From Chitinophaga pinensis (GTDB lineage Bacteria > Bacteroidota > Bacteroidia > UKL13-3), in NCBI GenBank assembly GCA_945898275.1, contig CAMDHZ010000019.1:1-57728 (forward strand): a stretch of DNA of 57,728 nt, given 5' to 3'. A program made the position numbers and the translations under genes. Positions 35,872-44,387 of this stretch are shown piece by piece; positions within the stretch are counted from its first letter, which is position 1; each line of letters starts with the position of its first letter. The notes beneath the pieces were generated by a model. That model searched no databases, had not been told where the DNA came from, and saw only the letters and a program-made list of their open reading frames with translations.

Positions 35872-37134
35872 ATGTCGTCAAGAACAACTTTCAGATTGAT
35901 GTTTTACATCAATCGCACTCGCCCAACTAGAAATGGCGAATGCCCAATTAACATGCGTATTACCATCAATGGTAGATCGCTCACCATCTTCACCAAACGT
36001 AATGTAGTTCCCGAACTTTGGGAGGCCAAACAAGGTCTTTGCCGGGGTAAAACCAATGCGGCAGTTGAAGTAAACCGATACCTGGAAGATTTTAAAGCCC
36101 ATACTTATCACAAGTATGCAGAGCTAAACACCCTTTACGACCATTGCACACCGGAACTTTTACGCGATGCCATTCTTTCCATTAACACTTCTAAGGCCAG
36201 AACCCTCTGCATTATTTGGGATGAACATGTGGAAGATTTGAGGCTAATGATTGGAAAAGAAACATCCTATGGCAATTACCACAAATACAGAACGGCCCTC
36301 AAATACATGCGCCAGTTTTTAATAGAAGAACTAAAGGTGCCAGATGTTCCCATTAAAGTGGTGAACAGACAAATGGTATCTAAGTTTGAAATGTTCCTAC
36401 GCACTAAAAAGAACTGCTGCCACAATACTACCATGAAGTACTTGCAAAACTTTAAACGAATTGTGCGCATTGGCATACAAAACGGCTGGTTAAGAAATAA
36501 TCCCTTTGCAGATTTTAAACTTTCGCTTCGTGAAGTGGACAGGCCTTATCTTAACGAAGCAGAATTGCAATCTATCATGGATTTGGAAGTTTTGATGCCA
36601 CGCTTAGAATTGGTAAGAGACTTATTTGTATTTGCTTGTTTTAGCGGCTTGTCTTATGCCGACCTGTTCAAACTAAAGAAAGCAGAATTAGAAGAAGACC
36701 ATCATGGTGTACTTTGGATAAAAACTAGAAGGCAAAAAACAAAAACCAGGTCGCAGGTGCCCTTGTTGCATGTGCCCAAATTTATTATTGAAAAATACAG
36801 CGACTTAAGCATTCTTAAGGCAGAAGACAAAGTGCTACCTGTATTGAGCAATCAAAAACTCAATGCTTATCTAAAAGAAATTCAAACCTTAGCCAGAATT
36901 CAAAAACTGCTCACCTTCCATGTGGCCAGGCACACCTTTGCAACCACAGTAACCATGATGAATGGCGTTCCCATTGAATCCATTGCCAAAATGCTAGGAC
37001 ATAAAAACATAAGAACCACCCAGCATTATGCAAGAATAGTGGATGCTAAGATTGGTAACGACATGAATGAGCTGGCTAGTAAAATTGGCTCCCGCTTAAA
37101 CACTGCCAATGTCATGCGAACCCAAGCAGTTTAA
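35872..37134 (+). CDS. Tyrosine recombinase / integrase of the ssrA-integrated element
   Basis: 420 residues. An N-terminal arm-binding domain (FYINRTRPTRNGECPINMRI), a SAM-like core-binding domain (about 110-215) and a catalytic domain with CFSGLSYADLFKL (the first-Arg position of the usual TGxR motif is not Arg here; compare the Bacteroidota integrases where this varies), FHVARHTFATTV (HxxR), MLGHKNIRTTQHYARI (His, Tyr nucleophile). It resembles integrases of Bacteroidota mobile elements and probably catalyses integration at ssrA. Confidence 0.88.
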   Translation: MSSRTTFRLMFYINRTRPTRNGECPINMRITINGRSLTIFTKRNVVPELWEAKQGLCRGKTNAAVEVNRYLEDFKAHTYHKYAELNTLYDHCTPELLRDAILSINTSKARTLCIIWDEHVEDLRLMIGKETSYGNYHKYRTALKYMRQFLIEELKVPDVPIKVVNRQMVSKFEMFLRTKKNCCHNTTMKYLQNFKRIVRIGIQNGWLRNNPFADFKLSLREVDRPYLNEAELQSIMDLEVLMPRLELVRDLFVFACFSGLSYADLFKLKKAELEEDHHGVLWIKTRRQKTKTRSQVPLLHVPKFIIEKYSDLSILKAEDKVLPVLSNQKLNAYLKEIQTLARIQKLLTFHVARHTFATTVTMMNGVPIESIAKMLGHKNIRTTQHYARIVDAKIGNDMNELASKIGSRLNTANVMRTQAV

Positions 37135-37223
37135 TTTTTAAGGCCTGCTCGCCTCAAATGAGCAAAAAGATACATAGAGTAACCGATTTCAAAAATGGGG
37201 GTGTTAAAATCAAAAAAAACACC

Positions 37224-37448
37224 ATGAATGAAGAAACTTTCAAAGTGCGAGCTTACGGATTTGGTGAGCTCGCACAATTATACTTTCCAAACATTACTAA
37301 GAAAAGCGCAAGTGCGCAACTCCGCTCCTGGATCACGAACCATACCCCAACCATAGAAAAACTACAAACCATGGGTTACAAACCTGGTAACCGCTTATTC
37401 ACCCCTGCCCAGGTGAAGGTGATTGTTGGGGAGTTTGGAGAGCCGTAA
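37224..37448 (+). CDS. DUF4248 protein
   Basis: 74 residues from MNEETFKVRAYG. FGELAQLYFPNITKKSASAQ, LRSWI and PGNRLFTPAQVKVIVGEFGEP match the DUF4248 pattern, a small protein common in Bacteroidota prophages and conjugative elements and possibly DNA-binding. I chose the ATG at 37224; the longer frame adds a basic leader not seen in relatives. Confidence 0.75.
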   Translation: MNEETFKVRAYGFGELAQLYFPNITKKSASAQLRSWITNHTPTIEKLQTMGYKPGNRLFTPAQVKVIVGEFGEP

Positions 37449-37502
37449 CCATTTAAATTTTGTATATTGTACTTTATAATGTATTACAATTTCCAATTAG
37501 AA

Positions 37503-38048
37503 TTATTTGTCAAATATTTCTTTTAACTCTTTTTTTGGATAATAACTTTGTAGATTTTTGAATGCTTTAACTAATCTACTTGCATTCTCACCACTGTCAA
37601 TTGCCAAATGGTATTTACTTGTAGAATAACTTTTGTTCAATTCAGGTTCTTTGTTACTTGAATCAAATTCAGGATAGGTTTTTATTTTTATACAATTGCC
37701 TGTTTTACAGATTATAACAAAGTTGTGAAAAGTAGTAATATTTGAGTTATTACCTAAGTACCCAAAATCTCCAGTTTGGTCCTCCTTTTTAAAGGAAACA
37801 TCGGTTATGTTAAATTCTAAAATAGTAACCACGGGAATGAAGTAGTTTTTTGAAAAGGAGAAAACTTCACTAGAAAATTTTATCCTTATTATTCCAGATT
37901 GCAAAAAGAATATCTCACCTTTATCTAATGATGAAGAATGAAATTTTAATTTTAAAAAGTTAATAGTTTCTGTTTTAGAAACCTTTTGACTATAAAGTGA
38001 ATTTCCACTTATCATTATTAATAACAGTAATAATTTTAATTGTTTCAT
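37503..38048 (-). CDS. Exported protein of unknown function, cargo of the element
   Basis: 181 residues with a signal peptide (MKQLKLLLLLIMISGNSLYS). The rest is beta-rich, with two cysteines in VIICKTGNCIKIKTY and a C-terminal helix. No family recognised. Codon use is A+T-rich like the ZorAB/DarT operon upstream, from which it is separated by about 350 bases. Confidence 0.65.
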   Translation of the reverse strand: MKQLKLLLLLIMISGNSLYSQKVSKTETINFLKLKFHSSSLDKGEIFFLQSGIIRIKFSSEVFSFSKNYFIPVVTILEFNITDVSFKKEDQTGDFGYLGNNSNITTFHNFVIICKTGNCIKIKTYPEFDSSNKEPELNKSYSTSKYHLAIDSGENASRLVKAFKNLQSYYPKKELKEIFDK

Positions 38049-38400
38049 TATATTTTTTATATTTTAAAATAGTATTAATTATAAATGATGCGAAACATAG
38101 GGCTTATTTTATAAACACTACATCCAAATTCTCCTGCGCCTAAACTCAAAAACTTAGTGTTTCTGTTTCCCCCACTCTTTCTGTTTCTGTTTCACTTTCT
38201 CTAGTCTAGAGAATACAAAACTTTTACCTGTACTTCATGCTCCTACCAGGCTGATGTTTTTGGGGAAATTCAAAAAGATTATCGAGGTTCTTTTGAAACC
38301 TTCGTTTGTATGAATTACAAGATTATGAAGGCTACCAATAAAAAGGTCGCAAAAGTAGAAGGTGATAATTTTGGAGACATGTTTATTATTCCCTCATTTT
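38049..38400. other. Gap between cargo genes
   Basis: No intact gene. It contains a C/T-rich stretch (about 38160-38200, repeating TTTCTGTTTC) and, from 38205, an open frame that looks like the remains of a coding sequence (listed separately). Confidence 0.5.
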
Positions 38401-38432
38401 TTAATTATTATTTTGGCTGTAAAAATTCCTAA
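38205..38432 (+). pseudogene. Possible gene fragment with a zinc-ribbon-like CxxC
   Basis: The frame after a TAG at 38202 reads SREYKTFTCTSCSYQADVFG and continues for 75 codons, with a second cysteine in ETFVCMNYKIM. It has a protein-like composition but no start codon ahead of the CxxC, and its end overlaps the 3' end of the convergent coiled-coil gene. Probably a remnant of a displaced gene. Confidence 0.3.
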
Positions 38433-39417
38433 ACATTTGATCTGTATAATTTTCAATATCTGATTTTGAAATTGGTTTTTTCGTACCACCATAACAAATA
38501 ATGCCATTTTTATGTGCCTCATTAGTAATACTTTTACTAAGTTCTTTTCCTGCGATGCTGTGTGGGGTTGGACCAAAAATTAGATATTGAAATTTACCAC
38601 TTTCAAATTTTATTTGTAATGTTTTATATAATTTTTTGGAATCATCATAATCAGAAGAAATGATTTCAATATTTGGTTCAAATACAGGTTTCAATTTACT
38701 TGCAATTATTTCATTTATTTGATTTTCATTTATTTTACAATCTCCAAAAAGTAAAATACCTTTCTTTTCCGTTTTATTATTTGCAAAAATTCCAAATTCT
38801 TCATTTCTTACTGAATTAATGATATTACCCTTATCAATTATCTCGTTTCTTAATTCTGTTATTGTATCTTCATAGTCATTAATTTTCTCATCCAATTCAA
38901 GTTTAATCCGCTCGCGTTCAATTTCAGACAGGCTATTTATTCCATTTTCTATTTGTGTTTCATTTGGAGTTATTAAACTAATTAGTTTCGAGAAATAGCT
39001 TTCCATCTCGATTTTATTTTTTTCAAATACTAATTCTAGCTTTTCATTATTGAGGATAATATTTTTTTCAAGCGAGTTAACTTTATCCAAAAGTTGTACA
39101 TTGAGATTTCTTAAGTTGTCTAATTCATCTATATTATTGGGGCCAATTGATTTTTTTCTTTTATGGTCTAATAATATTGATTCAGTTGTTTTCTTCAAAT
39201 CAACAATACTATTAAAGCCAGTTGATTTGCTTAGAATAATTTTAAAAGCATAATTTCTTCCATTATCAGATAATTCTGTATCATTTTCAATTATTTTATC
39301 AACTTCTATATTTCTATTTTTTAATTCTAAAATGATTTTTTTTATATCTTCTGAGTTTACACTATTTAAGCAGGCTATACCGAACTGATTATTTTTTGTG
39401 TCAAAATGGTAATTCAT
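38401..39417 (-). CDS. Coiled-coil protein with C-terminal Rossmann-like domain, last gene of the ZorAB-DarT operon
   Basis: 338 residues, no membrane segment. N-terminal domain (1-90), a coiled coil with Leu/Ile heptads (about 95-215, e.g. LDNLRNLNVQLLDKVNSLEK), and a C-terminal alpha/beta domain (about 222-325: KGILLFGDCKINENQINEII, YLIFGPTPHSIAG, NGIICYGG). Not ZorC, ZorD or ZorE by eye. It follows the ZorB-like gene by 5 bases. A sensor or DNA/nucleotide-binding role is a guess. Confidence 0.65.
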   Translation of the reverse strand: MNYHFDTKNNQFGIACLNSVNSEDIKKIILELKNRNIEVDKIIENDTELSDNGRNYAFKIILSKSTGFNSIVDLKKTTESILLDHKRKKSIGPNNIDELDNLRNLNVQLLDKVNSLEKNIILNNEKLELVFEKNKIEMESYFSKLISLITPNETQIENGINSLSEIERERIKLELDEKINDYEDTITELRNEIIDKGNIINSVRNEEFGIFANNKTEKKGILLFGDCKINENQINEIIASKLKPVFEPNIEIISSDYDDSKKLYKTLQIKFESGKFQYLIFGPTPHSIAGKELSKSITNEAHKNGIICYGGTKKPISKSDIENYTDQMFRNFYSQNNN

Positions 39418-39422
39418 ATTAT

Positions 39423-40061
39423 TTAGTTATTAGTTTTCATCTTCCCAATTTTAGGAACTATTGTTATTAAAAATCTTTGGTTTGCGTTACCAGTGTCTGG
39501 TTGTGTGCGTGGAATACCTTTTTCGCCACTACCTGCAATTATTATTTCGCAGTTTTTCAATTTATCTAGCCCGATGTTGTTTGATTCCCAAAACTTTGTC
39601 AATGATTGTGCTCTATGAAAACTCAGGTCTTCATTTCCAATCCAATTGTCTTTTGACGCTTGTCCCTCTACAACAATAAGGTATTTTATATTGTCCTTTT
39701 CGGGATATTTTAATATTAGGTTTTTAATAGTTTGCCCAGCTTTTAAAAGTTCATTTCTTTTATCAGGAACAATTTTTGTTATGTCTGCACTTCCAACAGG
39801 ATAAAGGAAATTCATATTTAGAATATGCTTTTTATTTACTTCATCATATTTGAAATAGGTGGTGTCAATGTTGTTGATAGTCTTTTCAATTTCTTTAATT
39901 CTATCAAGTTCCCTGCCTTTTTCTCCAAGTTCTCCAATGAGTTTGTTTTGCATAGTGTAAACTAAAACAAATAAAACTAACATCACAAAGAATAGGCTAG
40001 TCATTAAATCTGAATAGCTTAACCAAAAGAAGTCTCTCTTTTTTTCGTTTGATTTTGCCAT
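39423..40061 (-). CDS. ZorB-like protein: MotB-type stator helix plus OmpA-like domain
   Basis: 212 residues. Cytoplasmic basic start, then one membrane helix SYSDLMTSLFFVMLVLFVLV with the Asp expected to carry the proton path in MotB/ZorB. A periplasmic OmpA-like domain (about 75-205) follows: FLYPVGSADITKIVPDKR, IVVEGQASKDNW, FHRAQSLTKFW, NQRFLITIVP. It lies one base after the ZorA-like gene, as in Zorya systems, where ZorAB form a 5:2 proton-driven complex. Confidence 0.8.
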   Translation of the reverse strand: MAKSNEKKRDFFWLSYSDLMTSLFFVMLVLFVLVYTMQNKLIGELGEKGRELDRIKEIEKTINNIDTTYFKYDEVNKKHILNMNFLYPVGSADITKIVPDKRNELLKAGQTIKNLILKYPEKDNIKYLIVVEGQASKDNWIGNEDLSFHRAQSLTKFWESNNIGLDKLKNCEIIIAGSGEKGIPRTQPDTGNANQRFLITIVPKIGKMKTNN

Positions 40062-40062
40062 T

Positions 40063-41553
40063 TTAGTTCTCTGTTTTTATTTCTATTTTGCTTATCGTAA
40101 TTTTCAAATCTTTGATTGCATCAATCAATGCCTTATTAGTTTCTATTGATTGTCTTTGTGACTCTTTGAAGTCATTACGCATATCAACAATTTGATTTTT
40201 CAGAACATTAAACTCGTCCTTTTGAATTGAAGAGTTTTCAACAAATATTTTGATAGCATTCTGAATTTCATTAATGCCAGTAAAGAAGTTGTTATTGTTA
40301 CCAATAAATGTTTGAATTTGATCTGTTGATGTTTTGAAATAGTTGTTAAGTTCTTTGTAAACTTCCTTTATATCTTGGTTTAATTCGTCCACTTGTGAAC
40401 GCCAAATTTCACGATGGTCGTTAATAGTTGGGAAGTGTTTTTCTAATGAATCTTTGAATTGCTTTTGGAGTTCAATTGTTGCTACGGAATTATTACTTAT
40501 TGCTTTTAAGTTTGTGTTGAAATCTTTAAAATGCTCTATTATAATATTCATCTCTTCAGCTACTTTTTCCGTTTTATCTACGTAATTATTTAAGCCTTTT
40601 TGGTAAGATTGAAATTTGGCAAGGTCATCTGAAGAATCTTTTAGTTTCGCAAAAATGTTAACAATCTGAGTTGAAGTTCGCATTAAATTTAGCTTATTGA
40701 TTTCCTCTAAAACTGATTGTTGCTTACTCAAATTCTCATTTAGCAAATTGCCTGAATCCTTGTAGTCATCCATGTTTTCTCCAAACTTTATAATAAAGTG
40801 GTTTAAAACATCTTTAAAACTTCCAAGAGATTTTGAAACACCAATATTTAAGAAAGGTAATAATTCTCTTTGTAGAAAATCGTAATAATGATTTTTGTCG
40901 GTATCGTTTTTATATGCGGCTGGCTTGTATGCTAATGCTGTACTAATAACTGTAAATGCTAAACCTACCAAACTTGCAACCATTGCAGCAATAACACCAT
41001 GAAGCAATTGTCCAATACTATCCGATGAAATTATTGTTGTTGTACCTGTTGTTGTTGCTGAAAAATCAATGCCTGATAAACCTATGATAATACCTACAAA
41101 AGTTCCAGCTAAACCAATGTATAACGGAACATTTATTAAGTTGCCAATTTCATTATCAACTTTGTCTAAGTGCCTTTCACAAGTATCTTTTAAAATTCCA
41201 AAGTCTGCTGATGCTCCTTTGTTTTTACACAAATAAGCATTAGTAGATTTTATTACTTCAGCAAAGTTTATATGTTTTGCTTTGGTTGTATTGGGAATAA
41301 CAAGTAGTTCAACTTGTTCAGAATCTTTTGTTTCATCAATTACCTGAATTTTATTTGAAAGTTTGTCTAGATAATTTTCAAATAATTCAGGGTTGGTTAA
41401 AATATCTTTTGTTATTGTGAACCGCTGAATTTCAATCTCCTTAAATGAACTTGGGAAAAATCGTTTGTAAGAGATTATTTTCTTATATACGTTGGCAAAT
41501 ACAAAAACTTGTAAACCAATTAATGCTGCTATAAATATGATGTCAAATTCCAT
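40063..41553 (-). CDS. ZorA-like MotA/TolQ/ExbB-type channel with long cytoplasmic tail
   Basis: 496 residues. Membrane helices at about 4-24, 143-165 and 185-212 (PLYIGLAGTFVGIIIGLSG, and LLHGVIAAMVASLVGLAFTV), matching the conserved core of the family. Residues about 250-496 are a long helical, coiled-coil tail of the kind that in ZorA projects into the cytoplasm and is thought to carry the signal. Flagellar use is unlikely: no flagellar genes are near and Bacteroidota generally lack flagella. Confidence 0.8.
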   Translation of the reverse strand: MEFDIIFIAALIGLQVFVFANVYKKIISYKRFFPSSFKEIEIQRFTITKDILTNPELFENYLDKLSNKIQVIDETKDSEQVELLVIPNTTKAKHINFAEVIKSTNAYLCKNKGASADFGILKDTCERHLDKVDNEIGNLINVPLYIGLAGTFVGIIIGLSGIDFSATTTGTTTIISSDSIGQLLHGVIAAMVASLVGLAFTVISTALAYKPAAYKNDTDKNHYYDFLQRELLPFLNIGVSKSLGSFKDVLNHFIIKFGENMDDYKDSGNLLNENLSKQQSVLEEINKLNLMRTSTQIVNIFAKLKDSSDDLAKFQSYQKGLNNYVDKTEKVAEEMNIIIEHFKDFNTNLKAISNNSVATIELQKQFKDSLEKHFPTINDHREIWRSQVDELNQDIKEVYKELNNYFKTSTDQIQTFIGNNNNFFTGINEIQNAIKIFVENSSIQKDEFNVLKNQIVDMRNDFKESQRQSIETNKALIDAIKDLKITISKIEIKTEN

Positions 41554-41564
41554 AATTTCTACTT

Positions 41565-42245
41565 TTAGAACAGAGTTGTTTGATTGTTATCGTTAGTTTT
41601 TTTCACTTTGCTTGTTTTTTTCTTTTTAACTTCTTTAGGCGGTTCATATACAATCAAATTGTTTTGGCTCTCAGTTAATTCTTTATATAAATCAGCTTCC
41701 TTTGGATAGCTGTTCTCTACATATGCCTTTATTAAAAACGCATGAGATAAGGGCTTTTTAGGATTTAGAACATCGCAATTTGTTTCAAAGTCTAATAGAA
41801 CTATGTCCTCTTTTTGCGATGCTTCTTTTAGTCTTTCTAGTATTTCGGATACCTTATTTTCTAAAACCCATAAATAACTTGGAAGGTATATTTGAATCCT
41901 TGCATCAATATAATTTAATAACTCCGTTCCATTAATTCCCTTTCTATGCCCTAAGGGTTTTCCAAATTTGTAAACTGTTCTTTTGATATTTTTCATTGTA
42001 TCATTTTGGAACATTTTTTGGTCAATGTCAGCACTTTCAAAAACTTTTAGTGCTTGCCAAATTCCCTCAACCGATTTGGCAGTTTGGTTTTCTGAAAATG
42101 GTATTGGTATTTCTCCATGCGGATAAAATGGGCTTAATTTTACTAATGCCGTTTTTGCTTTAGAAGTAACATCAACAATTTTAGCATTTGGATATTTATT
42201 CAATAATGTTTTCTCTTTAACCTTTCTATTTTCAATATATATCAT
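41565..42245 (-). CDS. NADAR-like protein (DUF6939-like), probable partner of the DarT-like protein
   Basis: 226 residues. LSPFYPHGEIPIPFSENQTA, SVEGIWQALKVFESADID, RKGINGTELLNYIDARIQIY and LLDFETNCDV resemble the NADAR/YbiA pattern (N-terminal Phe/Tyr-Pro loop, Glu-x-x-x-Gln-x-x-Lys, C-terminal Asp/Glu). NADAR proteins have been shown to remove ADP-ribose from guanine put there by some DarT enzymes. Its start overlaps the DarT-like stop (TAATG), the arrangement of a toxin-antitoxin pair. A basic Lys-rich tail ends the chain. Family assignment from memory. Confidence 0.55.
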   Translation of the reverse strand: MIYIENRKVKEKTLLNKYPNAKIVDVTSKAKTALVKLSPFYPHGEIPIPFSENQTAKSVEGIWQALKVFESADIDQKMFQNDTMKNIKRTVYKFGKPLGHRKGINGTELLNYIDARIQIYLPSYLWVLENKVSEILERLKEASQKEDIVLLDFETNCDVLNPKKPLSHAFLIKAYVENSYPKEADLYKELTESQNNLIVYEPPKEVKKKKTSKVKKTNDNNQTTLF

Positions 42246-43738
42246 TATGTTAAGGCATTAATATTTGTTATGTATTTTAGAGGAATCCATGTTTTTACGA
42301 GAACTTCTGCTTGATTAAATGGTTTTTCGTCATCAGCCAAATTGTAGTGCTTTACACGTTGTGCTTTTTTAAGAATTTCAAACCGTATATTTTCTAAATT
42401 ACTTATCTCTTTACCAATTATTGGCTTATATGATGCAAATGCTGCTGCGTTTTTATCTGAAAATTCAGTGTTTTCAAAATATGCAACTTCAATATCAATT
42501 ATAAGCCAAACAGCTTTGGTTATTCTGTCATCCTTTAATGCAATAAATAACATTGGATTTTCTTTATTAAAAGATATTCTTACAAAATCCTTTTTACCGT
42601 TTATCGAATCGTTTTGTCTTGAGCTTAAACTTCCACCAGGCATAGGAATTGAAATGTTATTCATATCACAATAAAACCAAGAAAATAACCCTCCATTTTC
42701 CTTAATTGATTTTAGATTTGATTCATCAGTAAAGTGATAAAATGCTGTAATGCTATTTTCTTGGAGCACTTTTTGAAAATCTCTCCAATTGGCTTTTTTA
42801 TTTAAAAGCACTTTTAATCTATTTTCTTTTTCATTTTGCCTTTCTACTTCGGCTTTTTTTTGATTGGCTTCTTGTTCTTTTTTTAGCTTTAGTTCAGCAA
42901 ATCTTTTCTCCTCTTGTTCCTTAATAAATTCGGCTTGTTTGGTTTGTTTTTTTAGAAGTTCTTCTTCTTGTCTTTTATAGTTGTAAAGTTCTTTTTCTTT
43001 GTATTTTTCTTTCGCTTTTGACAGCCTTGCCAGCTCCTTTTGTAGGTTGGGTTTTATAGAATAGGAAATTAGATTGATAAGCGTTTTAGCTTCAACTAGT
43101 TTGTTTTGACTGATTAAGTTTTCAATATTTGATAGATTTTGCTTAATCTTATTTTTATATATTTCCTCTTGTTTTTGTTTTAAAATTTCTCTTGTTGTGT
43201 GCCTACTAAGTGTTGATTTATCGTTTAAAAGTTTTTCAAGTTGTTGAAATGATTTGTCAAACTCGGAAATGGAAATTTTGGAAAGTTTAACATTATTTTC
43301 ACTTTTATTCTTTTTCAAAAGGGTTCTTAATGAATCTACTCCTCTTTCAATTGATTGTGTGTCTGGGTATTCAGCAAAAAATATTTTAGATTTAGTATAG
43401 TCAAGAGCTGCTCTTTTTTCTTCCAAGATTTGCAGTTCTGTCCTTAACTCATATAATTCGTAAAGTCTTTTTCTTCCTTTTTTTTTCGCCGTTAAAGTTT
43501 GTTCGTCTTGCTCTACAAATTCGATAATGCTTTCTGCTGTTTTATGTTTGGCAATTAAACTTATTAAACTTGCTCTTTCATTTTCATGTTGGGATTCGGC
43601 TATTTGTGTAAATATTTTATTCGTATTTATAGGTTGTTCCAATAAAGTTTTTACTTCTGAAATAATTTTATCAGTTGAAGGAGGTCGCTTTATAAAAATA
43701 CCTCTGATTTTTTGCCATATCTTTTTTAGAAAATTCAT
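42245..43738 (-). CDS. Coiled-coil DarT-like ADP-ribosyltransferase
   Basis: 497 residues from MNFLKKIWQKI. Residues 1-315 are helical with a long charged coiled coil (about 235-315, Glu/Lys-rich). The C-terminal domain (about 320-497) has the DarT (DUF4433) layout: ITAFYHFTDESNLKSI with the NAD-contacting His, ENGGLFSW, FVRISFNKENPML, VAYFENTEFSDKNAAA, and QAEVLVKTWIPLKYI with the expected catalytic Glu. DarT enzymes ADP-ribosylate bases in single-stranded DNA. The coiled-coil fusion is unusual; ordinary DarT is about 210 residues. First gene of the operon. Confidence 0.68.
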   Translation of the reverse strand: MNFLKKIWQKIRGIFIKRPPSTDKIISEVKTLLEQPINTNKIFTQIAESQHENERASLISLIAKHKTAESIIEFVEQDEQTLTAKKKGRKRLYELYELRTELQILEEKRAALDYTKSKIFFAEYPDTQSIERGVDSLRTLLKKNKSENNVKLSKISISEFDKSFQQLEKLLNDKSTLSRHTTREILKQKQEEIYKNKIKQNLSNIENLISQNKLVEAKTLINLISYSIKPNLQKELARLSKAKEKYKEKELYNYKRQEEELLKKQTKQAEFIKEQEEKRFAELKLKKEQEANQKKAEVERQNEKENRLKVLLNKKANWRDFQKVLQENSITAFYHFTDESNLKSIKENGGLFSWFYCDMNNISIPMPGGSLSSRQNDSINGKKDFVRISFNKENPMLFIALKDDRITKAVWLIIDIEVAYFENTEFSDKNAAAFASYKPIIGKEISNLENIRFEILKKAQRVKHYNLADDEKPFNQAEVLVKTWIPLKYITNINALT

Positions 43739-44141
43739 TAACGTTGTTTTTGCTAGTTGGGTCAAAAGCAAATTTGATGCAACTGTGGGTTGGTTTGTAA
43801 ATCGGTTTGCACCCCTTTGGAATTTGCTGTAGATTTTACTATTGGTTCCATTAAATTTATGTCATTAGTTGTTGCACTATCGTCTTTTTAGCATGAGACT
43901 ATTTTACGTGCAAAACAAAATTTCGCCAACCTCTTGATTTTGAATCGAGAGAAACATTATACATTGATAAAAAAAAGTGAATTGAATTTCTATTACTCAT
44001 AGGCTATAGAGTTTTATTACATCAAATATACAAAACACCCTCCTAAATTCCTTCAAACCTTCACAAAACTTTCTATGCCCTTTCATACCCTTTGCAATTA
44101 AAGACTCTCCCGAAGTTTGACCTCACAAAGTCACACTTCGC
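43739..44141. other. Divergent intergenic region between cargo operon and structural operon
   Basis: It must hold the promoters of both the minus-strand DarT/ZorAB operon and the plus-strand structural operon. No clear TAnnTTTG is present for either; TACCCTTTG at about 44087 is the nearest for the plus strand. CGAAGT (44110) and ACTTCG (44133) form a short inverted repeat just before the start at 44142. No ORF of note. Confidence 0.5.
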
Positions 44142-44387
44142 ATGTCACAAGAAGCCCATACCGCTACTGCTATTTTTACTACTTTCTCTGGAGTTATTGG
44201 TGGTGTAACCAAAGCTGTTAGCGCTAAGCCTGTTTTACTTTATATTTCTTTTGGTGCCTTAGGCACTGTGGTGCTTTATGCCTCGGTTTCGGCTGCTGCT
44301 GGTTACCTGGTTAAAAAGGTGCTCGATAAGTTTTTTGAAAATCTTACTGCTTACAAAGAAAAACGCAAAACCAATGGCCATGAATAA
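44142..44387 (+). CDS. Small membrane protein, first gene of the provirus-like operon
   Basis: 81 residues with two hydrophobic stretches (about 10-25 and 30-58, the second PVLLYISFGALGTVVLYASV) and a charged C-terminal tail. Could be a holin or a virion membrane protein; no family recognised. Overlaps the next gene by 8 bases. Confidence 0.65.
   Translation: MSQEAHTATAIFTTFSGVIGGVTKAVSAKPVLLYISFGALGTVVLYASVSAAAGYLVKKVLDKFFENLTAYKEKRKTNGHE

Noticed and set aside
36276-36476. Minus-strand ORF inside the integrase gene, and similar antisense ORFs elsewhere
   Set aside because: Shadows of real genes: no family-like motifs and full overlap with well-supported coding sequences.
40063-41553. Flagellar or gliding motor (MotA/GldL) or TonB-energising ExbB
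   Set aside because: Long coiled-coil tail, adjacent OmpA-type ZorB-like gene and defence-type neighbours; no flagellar, gld or tonB genes nearby.
38401-41553. Known Zorya type I, II or III
   Set aside because: I see no ZorC, ZorD, ZorE or type III effector motifs; only the ZorA/ZorB pair matches.
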